Shown here piece by piece: positions 35,175 through 44,716 of a stretch of 64,000 bases of DNA (position 1 is the stretch's first letter; each line of letters starts with the position of its first letter). The position numbers and the translations under genes are program-made. Under the pieces are notes generated by a model. That model was not told the DNA's origin and searched no databases. It was given only the letters and a program-made list of their open reading frames with translations. The DNA comes from Acidicapsa dinghuensis (GTDB lineage: Bacteria; Acidobacteriota; Terriglobia; Terriglobales; Acidobacteriaceae): contig NZ_JAGSYH010000005.1 of NCBI RefSeq assembly GCF_025685685.1, positions 434,001 to 498,000 on the forward strand, read 5' to 3'.

Positions 35175-36668
35175 ATGAAGCGAAGGGATTTTGTACGGCT
35201 GGGATGGGCCACCATGATCGCGACAGGTGCAGGCAAACTGCGGACCGCGCTCGGCGAACCGCCAGGCCTCCAGCCGGTTTCGACACCGCCACAGCATGCA
35301 ATGGTTGCCCCATCAGAACCAAACGCTGCCGGGCCCGCGGCGGATTTCAGCCTGCAAATAGCACCGATGCTGGTCGAGCTGGCCCCCCGTGTCGTGCTCA
35401 GCACCATCGGCTACAACAATCAAGTTCCCGGTCCGCTCATGCGAATGCGCGAGGGTCAATCCGTCACCGTTGATGTTACGAACGATACGGACACTCCGGA
35501 ATACGTGCATTGGCATGGCTTGTGCATTCCCTCGGAAGTGGACGGTGCGGAAGAAGAAGGCACGCCTCCTGTCCCTCCGCATGGCCGGCGCCGCTATCAA
35601 TTCGTAGCCAACCCGGCGGGTTCGCGATGGTACCACTCGCACGCTATGGCTATGCTCGATCTGCATCGCGGCGCGTACACCGGCCAGTTCGGGTTTCTCC
35701 TGATCGATTCCGCCAATGACCCCGGACACTACGATCAGGAAGTCTTTCTGGCCCTGCGAGAGTGGGAGCCTTTTCTAACCACGATGGACCCGGATGAGGG
35801 TCCACCCGATCCGAACGACCCGATGCCTGAAAAACCCGCCACGCGAGACCGGCGTACCAACGGGCTCGAAGTCAACTCCGCCCTTTACTCGATCAACGAT
35901 AAGATGCTCGGCGCGGGAGAACCCATCCGTGTGCGGCAGGGCGACCGTGTCCTGATACATCTGCTCAACGCCAGCGCCTCGCAAATTCATAGTGTGGCTT
36001 GTTCCGGCCACCGTTTTCAGGTAATTGCCTTGGACGGCAATCCCGTACCCACGCCTCAGACAGTCGATGTAATTGAAATCGCCCCAGGCGAGCGCGTGGA
36101 CGCAATTGTCGAGATGAATAACCCAGGCGTCTGGATTTTAGGGGCCATGCGCAATGTGGCGCGGCAATCCGGCATGGGCATCGTCGTGGAGTACGCCAAT
36201 CAGCAGCAGCATCCGCAATGGCTTCCGCCGCAGAATGCGCGCTGGGATTACACAATCTTCGGCAAGACCGCGCCCCATCCAGCCTCGCTTCCTGTTCCCG
36301 ACCAGACAATCGATATGATCTTTGAAAAAGTGCCGGGCGGCCTGCATGGAATCAATCACTGGCTCGTCAACGGTAAGGAATATCCGCATGACGGCGAATT
36401 CGTGTTCCGGCAGGGACACCGCCACCGGATCGTGTTTCACAATCGCAGCGACGATTCCCACCCCGTGCACTTCCACCGGCACCTATTCGAACTGGTCGAG
36501 CTCAATGGAAAACCAACTGCCGGCATCCTGAAGGACACGGTGATAGTTCCCATGTATGGACGGGCAACCGTGGACCTGGTGGCAGACCAGCCGGGCCTCA
36601 CGCTGTTTCACTGCCATATCCAACAGCACATGGACTTTGGTTTCAAGGCGCTGTTTCGCTACGCCTGA
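35175..36668 (+). CDS. Multicopper oxidase (laccase-like, Tat-exported)
   Basis: This 497-residue enzyme starts with a twin-arginine-like signal (MKRRDFVRLGWATMIATGAG). Three cupredoxin domains carry all four copper motifs: HWHG (112-115), WYHSHA (152-157), HPVHFHRHLFE near residue 430, and LFHCHIQQHMDFGF near residue 480. The last holds the type-1 Cys and His, with Phe rather than Met at the axial position (DFGF), which often means high redox potential. It oxidises phenols or metal ions with O2. AGGGA sits just before the ATG. No copper-export genes are adjacent. Confidence 0.93.
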   Translation: MKRRDFVRLGWATMIATGAGKLRTALGEPPGLQPVSTPPQHAMVAPSEPNAAGPAADFSLQIAPMLVELAPRVVLSTIGYNNQVPGPLMRMREGQSVTVDVTNDTDTPEYVHWHGLCIPSEVDGAEEEGTPPVPPHGRRRYQFVANPAGSRWYHSHAMAMLDLHRGAYTGQFGFLLIDSANDPGHYDQEVFLALREWEPFLTTMDPDEGPPDPNDPMPEKPATRDRRTNGLEVNSALYSINDKMLGAGEPIRVRQGDRVLIHLLNASASQIHSVACSGHRFQVIALDGNPVPTPQTVDVIEIAPGERVDAIVEMNNPGVWILGAMRNVARQSGMGIVVEYANQQQHPQWLPPQNARWDYTIFGKTAPHPASLPVPDQTIDMIFEKVPGGLHGINHWLVNGKEYPHDGEFVFRQGHRHRIVFHNRSDDSHPVHFHRHLFELVELNGKPTAGILKDTVIVPMYGRATVDLVADQPGLTLFHCHIQQHMDFGFKALFRYA

Positions 36669-36883
36669 GTACTACAACGCATGCAAACCTGGCAGAATAC
36701 CGATTCTGCGAAGCTATCGGCTGTGCATTCGTCTGCTGCACAGCCTGAACCATAGCATCACGGCTTCCAAATCATCTCTGTTACAGCTTTTTAACACGCC
36801 AGATACACACGCGAAATATTAACGGGATAGAAAAAGATGTTTTGGCAACTCCCCCCAATCACAAATCTCAACGGGAGGTCTGC

Positions 36884-38140
36884 ATGAAGATGACACAAGA
36901 CAGGTTCCGAGTGGCGCTGCTCATGGGAGCAGCCGCCTCGGTACTGGCATTTGCAGCTGGAGCAAGTGCACAAAATCAAAACTCCAATGGCAATCCGTGG
37001 CCATACAACAAGGTGCAGCGCTCGCCTGTGCTGGCGGCGGTTGGCGATGTCGCGTGCCAGCCCGGCACCGAGCCGAGTGGTGAGAAGGCGGGTGAAAACT
37101 GCAGCGGAGACACTGCTCAGAACCTCAACCAGTCTCAGGCGGCCACCGCGCAGCAGATTGAGAATATGCAACCTGACCTCGTCGCGATCCTCGGCGATGA
37201 GCAGTACCAGGTAGGAAACTATTCGGACTTTGAAAACTCGTTCGACCTGACCTACGGCGCTTTCAAATTTATCCAGCGGCCTGCGCCAGGCAACCACGAG
37301 TTCTACAACGAGCATGGCGCAATCGGCGTTGCTGGTTACGGCTACTTCTCCTACTACAACGGCTTCCAGCACAACGCCGACGGGAGCATGATGACCACTA
37401 CGGTCTCCAACTCTCTCAACGGCACCTCACCCACTCCTCAACCCGTCCCACGCGCGGATGGACAAGCCGGGCACTTCGAAGAGGTAAACAACGGCCTCAA
37501 CGGAGACGGCGTGGGAGATGGATGGTACTCCTATAACCTCGGCTCGTGGCATCTTATCTCGCTCAATATCGAGTGCGAGACACAGCCTGGCGGTTGTTCG
37601 ACCACGGGTTCCTGGTTTGCCTCAGAACTCGCATGGCTGAAAAAAGATCTCGAGGCCAATCACTCCCAGTGCACACTCGCCTATTGGCACCAGCCCACAT
37701 TTAGCGCTGCCAACAGCATCGCCGTGCCCGAGGGCCCGACCGCTGTAGCCTTCTGGGACCTGCTCTATCAGTACGGAGCCGACCTGGTGCTCAACGGACA
37801 CGACCACCTCTATGCCCGCTATCGGCCGCTTGACCCCAATGGGAACTCCGATCCCAGGAAGGGCATCCGCGAATTCATCATTGGCACGGGCGGCGAAACA
37901 CTCGATACAGTCGTCACAACCGGCACATCCTCCGATCCGGGTGGCCACGCGAACTTCAATGCAGAGAATCTCGAGGCGTCAACCGGAGAATTCTGGGGCG
38001 TGATGAAACTGACGCTCAATCCGAATGGCTACGCGTGGGATTACGAATCGGCATTAAAGGATCCTGCACAAACAACCGGTCCGTCTAAGTACAGCGACAA
38101 GGGCGTCGCCGCCTGCCACGGTCCATCCAACAGGTGGTAA
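36884..38140 (+). CDS. Secreted calcineurin-like metallophosphoesterase
   Basis: This 418-residue protein has a signal peptide (FRVALLMGAAASVLAFAAGASA) and a purple-acid-phosphatase-like metallophosphoesterase domain. The motifs are VGDVACQ, ILGDEQYQ, PGNHEFY, YWHQPTF and LNGHDHLYAR. Together they give the two-metal site of the family: D, GD-x-x-Y, GNH, H and GH-x-H. It probably hydrolyses phosphate esters outside the cytoplasm. ATG 36884 follows GGGAGG by 5 nt; the frame is open upstream to 36842. It ends at a very strong terminator. Confidence 0.9.
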   Translation: MKMTQDRFRVALLMGAAASVLAFAAGASAQNQNSNGNPWPYNKVQRSPVLAAVGDVACQPGTEPSGEKAGENCSGDTAQNLNQSQAATAQQIENMQPDLVAILGDEQYQVGNYSDFENSFDLTYGAFKFIQRPAPGNHEFYNEHGAIGVAGYGYFSYYNGFQHNADGSMMTTTVSNSLNGTSPTPQPVPRADGQAGHFEEVNNGLNGDGVGDGWYSYNLGSWHLISLNIECETQPGGCSTTGSWFASELAWLKKDLEANHSQCTLAYWHQPTFSAANSIAVPEGPTAVAFWDLLYQYGADLVLNGHDHLYARYRPLDPNGNSDPRKGIREFIIGTGGETLDTVVTTGTSSDPGGHANFNAENLEASTGEFWGVMKLTLNPNGYAWDYESALKDPAQTTGPSKYSDKGVAACHGPSNRW

Positions 38141-38188
38141 CTGGATCGTCCTCGCTACCTTCAGCATGACCTTGCTCCAGCACCCGTT

Positions 38189-38226
38189 CCCCCTTCGCGA
38201 TTTCTCGCGAAGGGGGAATTTCTTTT
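38189..38226. terminator. Strong bidirectional terminator
   Basis: CCCCCTTCGCGA and TCGCGAAGGGGG form a perfect 12-bp stem (38189-38200 with 38205-38216) around a TTTC loop, followed by AATTTCTTTT. It lies 48 nt after the metallophosphoesterase stop and before the convergent oxidoreductase gene. Confidence 0.88.
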
Positions 38227-38322
38227 GCCTGTCTCTCGGTTCCCGTCCGCAGCCGTTCCTCAGCCGCACATCAGCGGATGCCTTCCCGCTCACCGATCAA
38301 TTGCTGGAAATCCCCATTGCGT

Positions 38323-39231
38323 TCACGCTAAAAGAAGAACTTTTCCAACGCCGCCCTTCTCCGCTAAAGCATGTGCTTTCGCCGCATCGGCAAGTGGCAT
38401 TTTGCGGTCAACACGAATCTTGAACTTTCCCTTCACGATATCTTCCGCAAGCGCTCGCATCCCCGCTCCGTCGGGATGTGAGCCGAAAACCTCTACTTTC
38501 ACGTTGGGGTAAAGTTCGGCATTTGGCGGAGGCCCAACAACCGAGGCGTATGTTCCTCCCGGTTTGACCTTGGCCATGAGCGAACCGCCTATGTTGCCGC
38601 CAATCGTATCCGCGACAACATCGACGAAGCCAAGCGAGTCCATCTCTTGCGGATCATCAAGCGCAAGAATGGCATCGGCCTCGAGCTCCTCCGCAGCCTC
38701 TCTTTGTGAACTGCGCACGCCCACTATGACATGCGCACCAAGCTTCTTGGCCACCCAGACGGCAGTGCGGCCAACGCTGCCCAGTGCTCCAGTGATAATG
38801 ACGGCCTGTCCATGCTGCACTTTGCCAAACTGAGCGATGAGTTGTTCGCCAGTGTTTAGCACCACCGGAAGTGCGGCAGCTTCCACATGATCAAGGCCGT
38901 CGGGAATCTTCGACATGCCTGCGGGATCACCCAGAAGAAACTCGGCGTAAGTCCTGCCGGCACGGCCGAATACCTTATCGCCTTCGGCATAGCCCTCAAC
39001 GCCCTTGCCGACCGAGCTAACGACGCCAGAGTAGTCGTAACCAAGAATGGTGGGCAGTTCCAGCGGCATGAAATCCTTCATGGCGCCACTACGAAGCTTC
39101 CAGTCGATGGGATTGATTCCCGCTGCAGTGACGCGAATTAGAATCTGACCTTCGCCCGCCCGTGGATCATCCCACTCCTCATACTTCAGTTTGTCCGGTC
39201 CACCGTATTCATGTAGCACAACTGCTTTCAT
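38323..39231 (-). CDS. Zinc-independent MDR oxidoreductase (quinone oxidoreductase-like)
   Basis: This 302-residue medium-chain dehydrogenase/reductase has the GroES-like domain (MKAVVLHEYGGPDKLKYEEW, then RVTAAGINPIDWKLRSG) and a Rossmann fold with VIITGALGSVGRTAVWVAKK. Zinc ligands are absent, as in NADPH:quinone oxidoreductases and enoyl reductases. ATG 39231 has GAGGTG five bases upstream; an in-frame GTG at 39237 is less likely. It stands alone and is convergent with the phosphoesterase. Confidence 0.9.
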   Translation of the reverse strand: MKAVVLHEYGGPDKLKYEEWDDPRAGEGQILIRVTAAGINPIDWKLRSGAMKDFMPLELPTILGYDYSGVVSSVGKGVEGYAEGDKVFGRAGRTYAEFLLGDPAGMSKIPDGLDHVEAAALPVVLNTGEQLIAQFGKVQHGQAVIITGALGSVGRTAVWVAKKLGAHVIVGVRSSQREAAEELEADAILALDDPQEMDSLGFVDVVADTIGGNIGGSLMAKVKPGGTYASVVGPPPNAELYPNVKVEVFGSHPDGAGMRALAEDIVKGKFKIRVDRKMPLADAAKAHALAEKGGVGKVLLLA

Positions 39232-39339
39232 AACCACACCTCATATGCTTTTGCTAACTGTCAGATGCGGATCGACAGCAGAGAGGATGCGCAAAGATGG
39301 ATCGGTTTAACATCCATCCAACCAGGTCAGCGACCGGCT

Positions 39340-40254
39340 TTAACCTCTGCGGCGAGCTTCTTCATCCACTCGCATGGCAGACACCGCATCATACGCTGTC
39401 ACCGCTGCCGCACGCCGGTCCGCAACTACAAACGGCTCTCCAAACCGCATCACCGCCGTGAATCCCTTCACATTCAGCACCCGCATCAAATGCGGCACAA
39501 ACGTCTCATCCCCAAACCAGCAAAGACCGCGCTCCATCACCCCGGGCGCCTTCGGCTCATAAGCAATCGCCGCTGGAGTAATCGGCAGCCCCGCTGCAAC
39601 CGCAGGCTCAAACAGCGGCGAGTGAAACCGCAACACCGTGCTCCCATCCGTGCTCGTCCCCTCCGGAAACAGCAGCAGCGGCACACCCTCGCTCAGCCGC
39701 TCCGCCATCTCCTTCGCAGCCTTGCGCACACTCGCCCTGCTCTGCCGGTCCAGAAAGATCGTCTTTCCGCGCGTCGCTATCGCCCCAAACACCGGCCACC
39801 GCGCAATCTCATCCTTCGACACGAACACAATCGGCATCACCGCCGCCGCAATCACAATATCCAGATAGCTCAGATGGTTCGCCGCAATCAACGTAGTCCC
39901 GCACGGCCGCGCACCCTCCACGCGAGACTTCACGCCCATCCCGCGCAGTACAACCTGCCCGCAAAAGTGCATCCACTCCGCGCGCACCGTCAGCGGCACA
40001 TCCCGTCCGCGCATCTTCCACCAAAACCACAACACTCCAAACCACGCGAAACAAACCCCCAGCGCCGCCATCAGCACTACCACTCGCTTCACCAGCCGAA
40101 ACGTCACCCGCCCAGCAAGTCCCGACGCAGCCCCACGTGCAGAAGCAGACGCAGCCTCCTGCACCCATGCAGCTTCCTGCGCGCACGCCGCATCGTCCAC
40201 CGGCAAAGCCGCGCTCTCTCGCTCGTCAGTATTGATTTGTTCCGCCTCGATCAA
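39340..40254 (-). CDS. 1-acyl-sn-glycerol-3-phosphate acyltransferase-like (PlsC) protein
   Basis: This 304-residue membrane acyltransferase has a transmembrane segment at about 55-80. The acyltransferase motif HX4D is NHLSYLD (His127, Asp132), and the glycerophosphate-binding motif is FPEGTS (196-201). The family makes phosphatidic acid or ornithine-lipid-type products. The first 50 residues are Ala-rich and lack homology, and the TTG start at 40254 is doubtful, so the true start may be further in. It lies 61 nt after the sulfatase gene on the same strand. Confidence 0.85.
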   Translation of the reverse strand: MIEAEQINTDERESAALPVDDAACAQEAAWVQEAASASARGAASGLAGRVTFRLVKRVVVLMAALGVCFAWFGVLWFWWKMRGRDVPLTVRAEWMHFCGQVVLRGMGVKSRVEGARPCGTTLIAANHLSYLDIVIAAAVMPIVFVSKDEIARWPVFGAIATRGKTIFLDRQSRASVRKAAKEMAERLSEGVPLLLFPEGTSTDGSTVLRFHSPLFEPAVAAGLPITPAAIAYEPKAPGVMERGLCWFGDETFVPHLMRVLNVKGFTAVMRFGEPFVVADRRAAAVTAYDAVSAMRVDEEARRRG

Positions 40255-40315
40255 CTCTTCTCGGGGGCTCCACCCTTTTCACCAGCTAGTCCCATGAATT
40301 TACGACGATCCATCG

Positions 40316-41869
40316 TTATGCGCGGCGGGGTAGTTTCGTCCAGACGCCACGCAGCGGATCGACAAAATGAATCATATCGCCAAGCTCTTTCTGCATCCGC
40401 TGTAACTGCTCCATCAATTCACCTTTGAGCTTATCCATCGCTGGATCTCCCGACAGATCATGCATTTCCCACGGATCACGCTCGATATCAAACAACTGAA
40501 TCGTATGCACCTCCGGGTACACAATCAGCTTGTGCGTCTTCGTGCGGATGGCTCTTTGCGTATGGCGATGCCAGGTGAAGACCGCATCGTGTACCGGACG
40601 GTAATCGCCACGTAGCATCGGCGCAATACTTGGAAATTGAACTGTTCCCGGCGTCGGAATGCCCGCCAGATCGCAGGTTGTCGCATACATGCTGTGCTGA
40701 TACACCAGTTCATCAACCTTCACGCCTGTGCGAACTCCCGGGCCTGAAATCAGCAGCGGCATACGGATGCTGCAATCATAAAGATTCTGCTTACCCATCA
40801 GTCCGTGCTCACCCACGGCCAGTCCATGATCCGCGGTGACAACCACGTACGTATTACCAGCTTTGCTAGAACGTTCCAGCGCATCGAGCACGCGGCCGAT
40901 TTCATGATCCATGTGCGAAATAATGGCGTAATACTCGCGGCGGTGCAGTTGCACAGCCTCGTGCGTACGCGGAAACGGCGCAAGTGATTCGTCACGGCCA
41001 AACGTGTCGGAACCAATATTGAATGGGTGCTCAGGCAGGAAATTCGGAGGCACTTCGATGTTGTCCTGCTGATACAGATCGAGAAACTCCTGCGGCGCCT
41101 GGCGGGGATCATGCGGCGCATTAAAACCCATGTAAACAAAGAACGGCGTGCTCCGCTTCGCGGCTTTGTCGGTCAAATAATCAATCACGGCATCTGCGTA
41201 AATGGTGCTCGAGTGCCTGATTTCCCTCGGCAACTTCGCATCCACAATGTCCGACTGGAGCCAATGTCCGTGGAGGGAACGGTCTGCAGGATTCCACGTA
41301 CCACCCGGCCGCGGACGAAAATACGCTTCATTCTCAGACCACGGAACATTCACATGGTCGCCATCATTGTCGCTTGGTTCGTCAGTATAAAAATCGTTGC
41401 CCGGAGCCAGAAATCCCGGTCCAACCGGACCCAGTTCCTTAAAGCTCTTCTGCAAAAGCGTCGGATTCAGATGCCACTTGCCGCAGATAAAGGTGTCATA
41501 TCCAGCGGCGCCCATCGTCTGGCCCCATGTGTGAACGCGATCGATGCCCGTCAGGGCATGAAACGCAGTAAGACCGCTGTTAAGCATCGTGCGGCTAGGC
41601 ACGCAAACAGCACCTGACCATGCACCCTGATGAAAGCAATGCGTAAACGCACAGCCATTTGCGACCAGCTTGTCGAGGTTAGGTGTGTGAATCTCAGGGT
41701 TGTTCAGAGAGTGAATGGTCCTGTACATCATGTCGTCGGCAATGATGAACAGAAAGTTCGGCTTTGAAGACTCCTTCTCGCTCACCGTCCCCTCGGCGCC
41801 TGCGAGAACAGGAACCGCGCCACTGGCAGCTCCTGCGGCCATCCATCCCATAAACTTCCTTCGATCCAC
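40316..41869 (-). CDS. Secreted sulfatase
   Basis: This 517-residue enzyme has a Tat-like signal (MDRRKFMGWMAAGAASGAVP). The type I sulfatase motifs are NFLFIIADDMM (metal-binding Asp pair 45-46), the formylglycine site CVPSR (Cys89) and TADHGLAVGEHGLMGKQ. Cys89 must be oxidised to formylglycine, by an enzyme not in this window. Iduronate-sulfatase-like relatives act on sulfated polysaccharides or choline sulfate. The GTG start follows GGGAGGG. It is unusual for an isolated sulfatase to precede a plsC-like gene. Confidence 0.9.
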   Translation of the reverse strand: MDRRKFMGWMAAGAASGAVPVLAGAEGTVSEKESSKPNFLFIIADDMMYRTIHSLNNPEIHTPNLDKLVANGCAFTHCFHQGAWSGAVCVPSRTMLNSGLTAFHALTGIDRVHTWGQTMGAAGYDTFICGKWHLNPTLLQKSFKELGPVGPGFLAPGNDFYTDEPSDNDGDHVNVPWSENEAYFRPRPGGTWNPADRSLHGHWLQSDIVDAKLPREIRHSSTIYADAVIDYLTDKAAKRSTPFFVYMGFNAPHDPRQAPQEFLDLYQQDNIEVPPNFLPEHPFNIGSDTFGRDESLAPFPRTHEAVQLHRREYYAIISHMDHEIGRVLDALERSSKAGNTYVVVTADHGLAVGEHGLMGKQNLYDCSIRMPLLISGPGVRTGVKVDELVYQHSMYATTCDLAGIPTPGTVQFPSIAPMLRGDYRPVHDAVFTWHRHTQRAIRTKTHKLIVYPEVHTIQLFDIERDPWEMHDLSGDPAMDKLKGELMEQLQRMQKELGDMIHFVDPLRGVWTKLPRRA

Positions 41870-42189
41870 CTTGCCCTCCCTGCTGTTTACGTCGTATTTA
41901 AAAGTAGATTCTTACGGCAAGCTCCATGTTCTCGTTCATAGAAGTCACAAATAAGTTGCGAATCATTCTGGAAGTTTATAGATGGAGCATCCATCAAGAT
42001 CCTCGACAATCACTCAGAGAATCCGAGGTGCAAGACTAATCAGCATATAGGGCATGCGCAACGGATGCGACATACTTTGGGAGCAGAGATTACGAGTTTG
42101 AAAAAATTGACCCGAATCCCGCGTCATTAATCTCGCGCAGGATTGGGCAATCGCACTTTTCAAGAAACCTTCTCGCGATGGAGAACCGG
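41870..42189. other. Gene-free stretch, 320 nt
   Basis: It lies between the MCE-protein stop and the sulfatase start, both genes being on the minus strand. It is AT-richer than its neighbours and should contain the sulfatase promoter. No gene or dyad could be supported. Confidence 0.45.
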
Positions 42190-43266
42190 CTAGAAGACTT
42201 TTACGTGAATTGTCAGGTAAGTCTTGGGGTCCTTGCGAATGGCTGTGACCAATTGGCCGGTATCGTTGAGGGTCTTGCTTAAGTTGTCGTAGAGCGTGCG
42301 GTTCACGAACATCTGGCCAATGGAGCCTTGCCCCTCCTGGATGCCTTTGAGGATTCCGTTGAGGTGGCCGAGGGTTTCTTCGACCTTGTTGGCAAAGGCG
42401 GGATCCTTGGTGAACTTGCCGAGCGATCCTTTGCCCGCGTTGATGTCGCCCAGCAGCTCGTTGGTGTTGGCGAGGGCCTTGTTCAGATTTTTATAGAGTG
42501 TGTCGTCGGTAAGCAGCTTGCCTGCTGTTCCCTGGCCGTTGTCGAGGCGCGTGGTGATGTCGTCGAGCTTGGCTACTGAATCATTCAGCTTGTTGTAGAG
42601 GGCGTCGTCGGTGATGAGCTTGCCAGCCGTTCCCTTGCCCTCGGCAATGTTGGTAGTAATGACCTGAAGCTGGCTGATGGTGTTGGAAATCTTCTTAGCC
42701 ATGGCCGGATCTTTGAGGAACATGGCGGCGGTACCGTCGCCGTTGTTGACGGTATCGAGCAGGACTCCGACCTTGGCGACAACCTTGTTGATGTTCTCGA
42801 TAGAGACCTGGCTGGTACGGACAACGTCCTGAATGCTGGGTGTCTTGGCGACAGGGATCTCTGTGTTGTTGCCGGGCTGCGGGCCGGTGGCGTGGGACGA
42901 CGAGATGTCGACAAAGGCATCGCCGAGGACGCCGGCGGAGGTGATGGATGCGGTCGAGTCGGTATGCAGCGAAGGCAGGAAGTTGGAACCGATGCGGCAC
43001 ACAACCTCGACGGCGTGGGGCTCATGGCTCGGAATGATGCGCACGTGGACCACGTTACCGATGGTGACGCCTTCGAGCGTGACGGGCGCGCCGTCTTTCA
43101 GGCCATTGGCGTTATCGAAGTAGGCGATGAGATTGATCTTCTTGGTGAAGAGGCCGCCTGTGGATCCGGCGAGGATGAAGATCATCACGACGAGAACGGT
43201 CATGGCGATCAGAGCTACTATTCCGACCTTCAGTTGGGACCAACGAAGTTCTTTCTGGCTCGGCAT
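42190..43266 (-). CDS. MlaD/MCE family lipid-transport protein
   Basis: This 358-residue protein has one N-terminal transmembrane helix (about 14-34: VGIVALIAMTVLVVMIFILA) and an MCE domain (about 40-120: INLIAYFDNANGLKDGAPVT, then GVTIGNVV and AGVLGDAFVDI). The rest is helical with four repeats of about 38 residues of the form GxGTAGKLxTDDxLYxxLN. MCE proteins form hexameric rings or tubes that carry phospholipids between membranes. The partner permease and ATPase (MlaE, MlaF) are not in this window unless they lie further off. It follows GTTGGGACCAAC-type sequence only, and its promoter is unclear. Confidence 0.88.
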   Translation of the reverse strand: MPSQKELRWSQLKVGIVALIAMTVLVVMIFILAGSTGGLFTKKINLIAYFDNANGLKDGAPVTLEGVTIGNVVHVRIIPSHEPHAVEVVCRIGSNFLPSLHTDSTASITSAGVLGDAFVDISSSHATGPQPGNNTEIPVAKTPSIQDVVRTSQVSIENINKVVAKVGVLLDTVNNGDGTAAMFLKDPAMAKKISNTISQLQVITTNIAEGKGTAGKLITDDALYNKLNDSVAKLDDITTRLDNGQGTAGKLLTDDTLYKNLNKALANTNELLGDINAGKGSLGKFTKDPAFANKVEETLGHLNGILKGIQEGQGSIGQMFVNRTLYDNLSKTLNDTGQLVTAIRKDPKTYLTIHVKVF

Positions 43267-43432
43267 CGTGCAATCGTCCTCAGTAGTGCTGGGTAATAGG
43301 TGTGCCTTTGTGTATCTCTCGCTGGGTTGAGGATACCAAACGCCTTTGTCGAGTCAGCAATTCGAAAAGCACCAATTTCAGAACAAACGATGCGGCATAT
43401 GTGTCGTTGGTTGCGGACTTTTGCTGCCGAAG

Positions 43433-43819
43433 TCAGAATTCGGGGCCTTCGAGGGAGACGCTGGCCATGGCGAGCGTCCCTGTGTGGGTGAGCGAGAGCG
43501 CGGCATGGGTGACCCGCAGGCGGGCGGCGAAGTCGGCGGCGCGACCGGTAAAGCGAAGTCCGGGACGGCCACCGGGGTGACGGGTGACTTCAATCTCTAA
43601 CCAATTGACTCCATGCTGGATACCGGTGCCAAGCGCTTTGGCGGCCGCCTCTTTTGCAGCGAAGCGGGCGGCGAAACTTTCGGCGGAGTGCTTTTTTCGG
43701 AGGCAGTAGGCCTGCTCGGCGGGAGTAAAGATGCGGTTGAGGAAGCGCTGACCGAAACGCTCCATGGAGCGCTGAATGCGGGGAATCTCGGTAAGGTCAA
43801 TGCCGGTGCCGACAAGCAT
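43433..43819 (-). CDS. acpS: Holo-[acyl-carrier-protein] synthase
   Basis: This 128-residue protein is of normal AcpS length. It has the conserved metal/CoA site residues Asp8 (GTGIDLTEIPRI) and Glu57 (ARFAAKEAAAKALGTG), and the closing ALSLTHTGTLAMASV. It transfers 4'-phosphopantetheine from CoA to the serine of acyl carrier proteins. It lies about 1.5 kb from the ACP-like gene at 45348, whose product lacks that serine. Confidence 0.93.
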   Translation of the reverse strand: MLVGTGIDLTEIPRIQRSMERFGQRFLNRIFTPAEQAYCLRKKHSAESFAARFAAKEAAAKALGTGIQHGVNWLEIEVTRHPGGRPGLRFTGRAADFAARLRVTHAALSLTHTGTLAMASVSLEGPEF

Positions 43820-43994
43820 GTCTGGTTGGAGGGTACAACAGCAGCCGGGGAGCAGGAAACAGCGAACAGTGGCCGCAGGTGAGAATCAGGGGGCTGGGAT
43901 TGGAGTTGTCTTACGACCGGGCGGGATCGGCCCGGATCTGTCGCGGGGTGGGACGGTGGGTGAAGATTGGCGGACGGGGTCCGATGAATGAGAT

Positions 43995-44369
43995 ATGAAT
44001 CCAGCGGCGCTATCCGCGGCAGTGAAGGGACCGGCATCGAGCTGGGCGCTGCAGATGCGCGCATCGGCGATGGCGGAGCCTGGAATGATGGTGCGCACGC
44101 TGACGGGAGCGATTCTGGGCTGCGGCGGCTGGGTGCTGAGCCGAGGAGCGGATGATCAGGGGCTGATCAGCATGCTGTTTGAGTTTGAGCGGCAGCATTG
44201 CGTGGATATGTATGCAATGTTGATTGCGGCGGGGCTCGAGCTAAGCCAGTTGGCGCATCTGCGGTTTACTGAGCTTTGCCAGTGCACACTTAGCCATCAC
44301 GAGGATTGCGGGGCTGAGATTGTGAGTGTGGATCTTGAGGTGCGGTGTTTTGGGAAGGGTGAGGTGTAA
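43995..44369 (+). CDS. Conserved hypothetical protein
   Basis: This 124-residue protein (MRASAMAEPGMMVRTLTGAI near the start, then FEFERQHCVDMYAMLIAAGL and CQCTLSHHEDCGAEI) has no recognised domain. It has a hydrophobic stretch at about 36-48 and several Cys and His residues that could bind a metal. It has coding-like composition and length, but no homologue can be named. Divergent from acpS with 175 nt between the starts. Confidence 0.6.
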   Translation: MNPAALSAAVKGPASSWALQMRASAMAEPGMMVRTLTGAILGCGGWVLSRGADDQGLISMLFEFERQHCVDMYAMLIAAGLELSQLAHLRFTELCQCTLSHHEDCGAEIVSVDLEVRCFGKGEV

Positions 44370-44716
44370 GAGTGGGGTGGCGCCTTCGCGCGAAGTAAAG
44401 CAGATCTTCAGCGAGAATGACGAAGCAATAACAGCAACGACGAAGGTGCGGTGATGCTGGCATGTGCTGGTCCATGCGTGTTCGCCTGAAGCAGCGTATT
44501 CCACGGCGGCTCTGCATCTCGAACAAGAGTTTTACTGAGTTGATTTGGCCGTCTCAAAACTTACCCTTTGTGAGATACGCCGGCGGGCAATGCCGTTTTG
44601 TGCGCCATTTTGGAAGTGTTGGCCATGAAGTAAATGACGGATGGCCGACTATTCTCCCAGTGCTCTAAACTCCATGCGATGATGAGAGGTCGAAACGAAG
44701 TGACCGAGAGAACGGG
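44370..44716. other. Gene-free stretch with one copy of a 31-nt repeat
   Basis: No gene is supported in these 347 nt. Positions 44476-44506 match 46533-46563 at 25 of 31 positions in direct orientation, and all six differences are C/T transitions. The two copies flank the small-gene cluster 44717-46428. Confidence 0.45.

Noticed and set aside
39265-40428. 387-codon plus-strand frame opposite the plsC-like gene
   Set aside because: Arg/His/Pro-rich antisense shadow without motifs.
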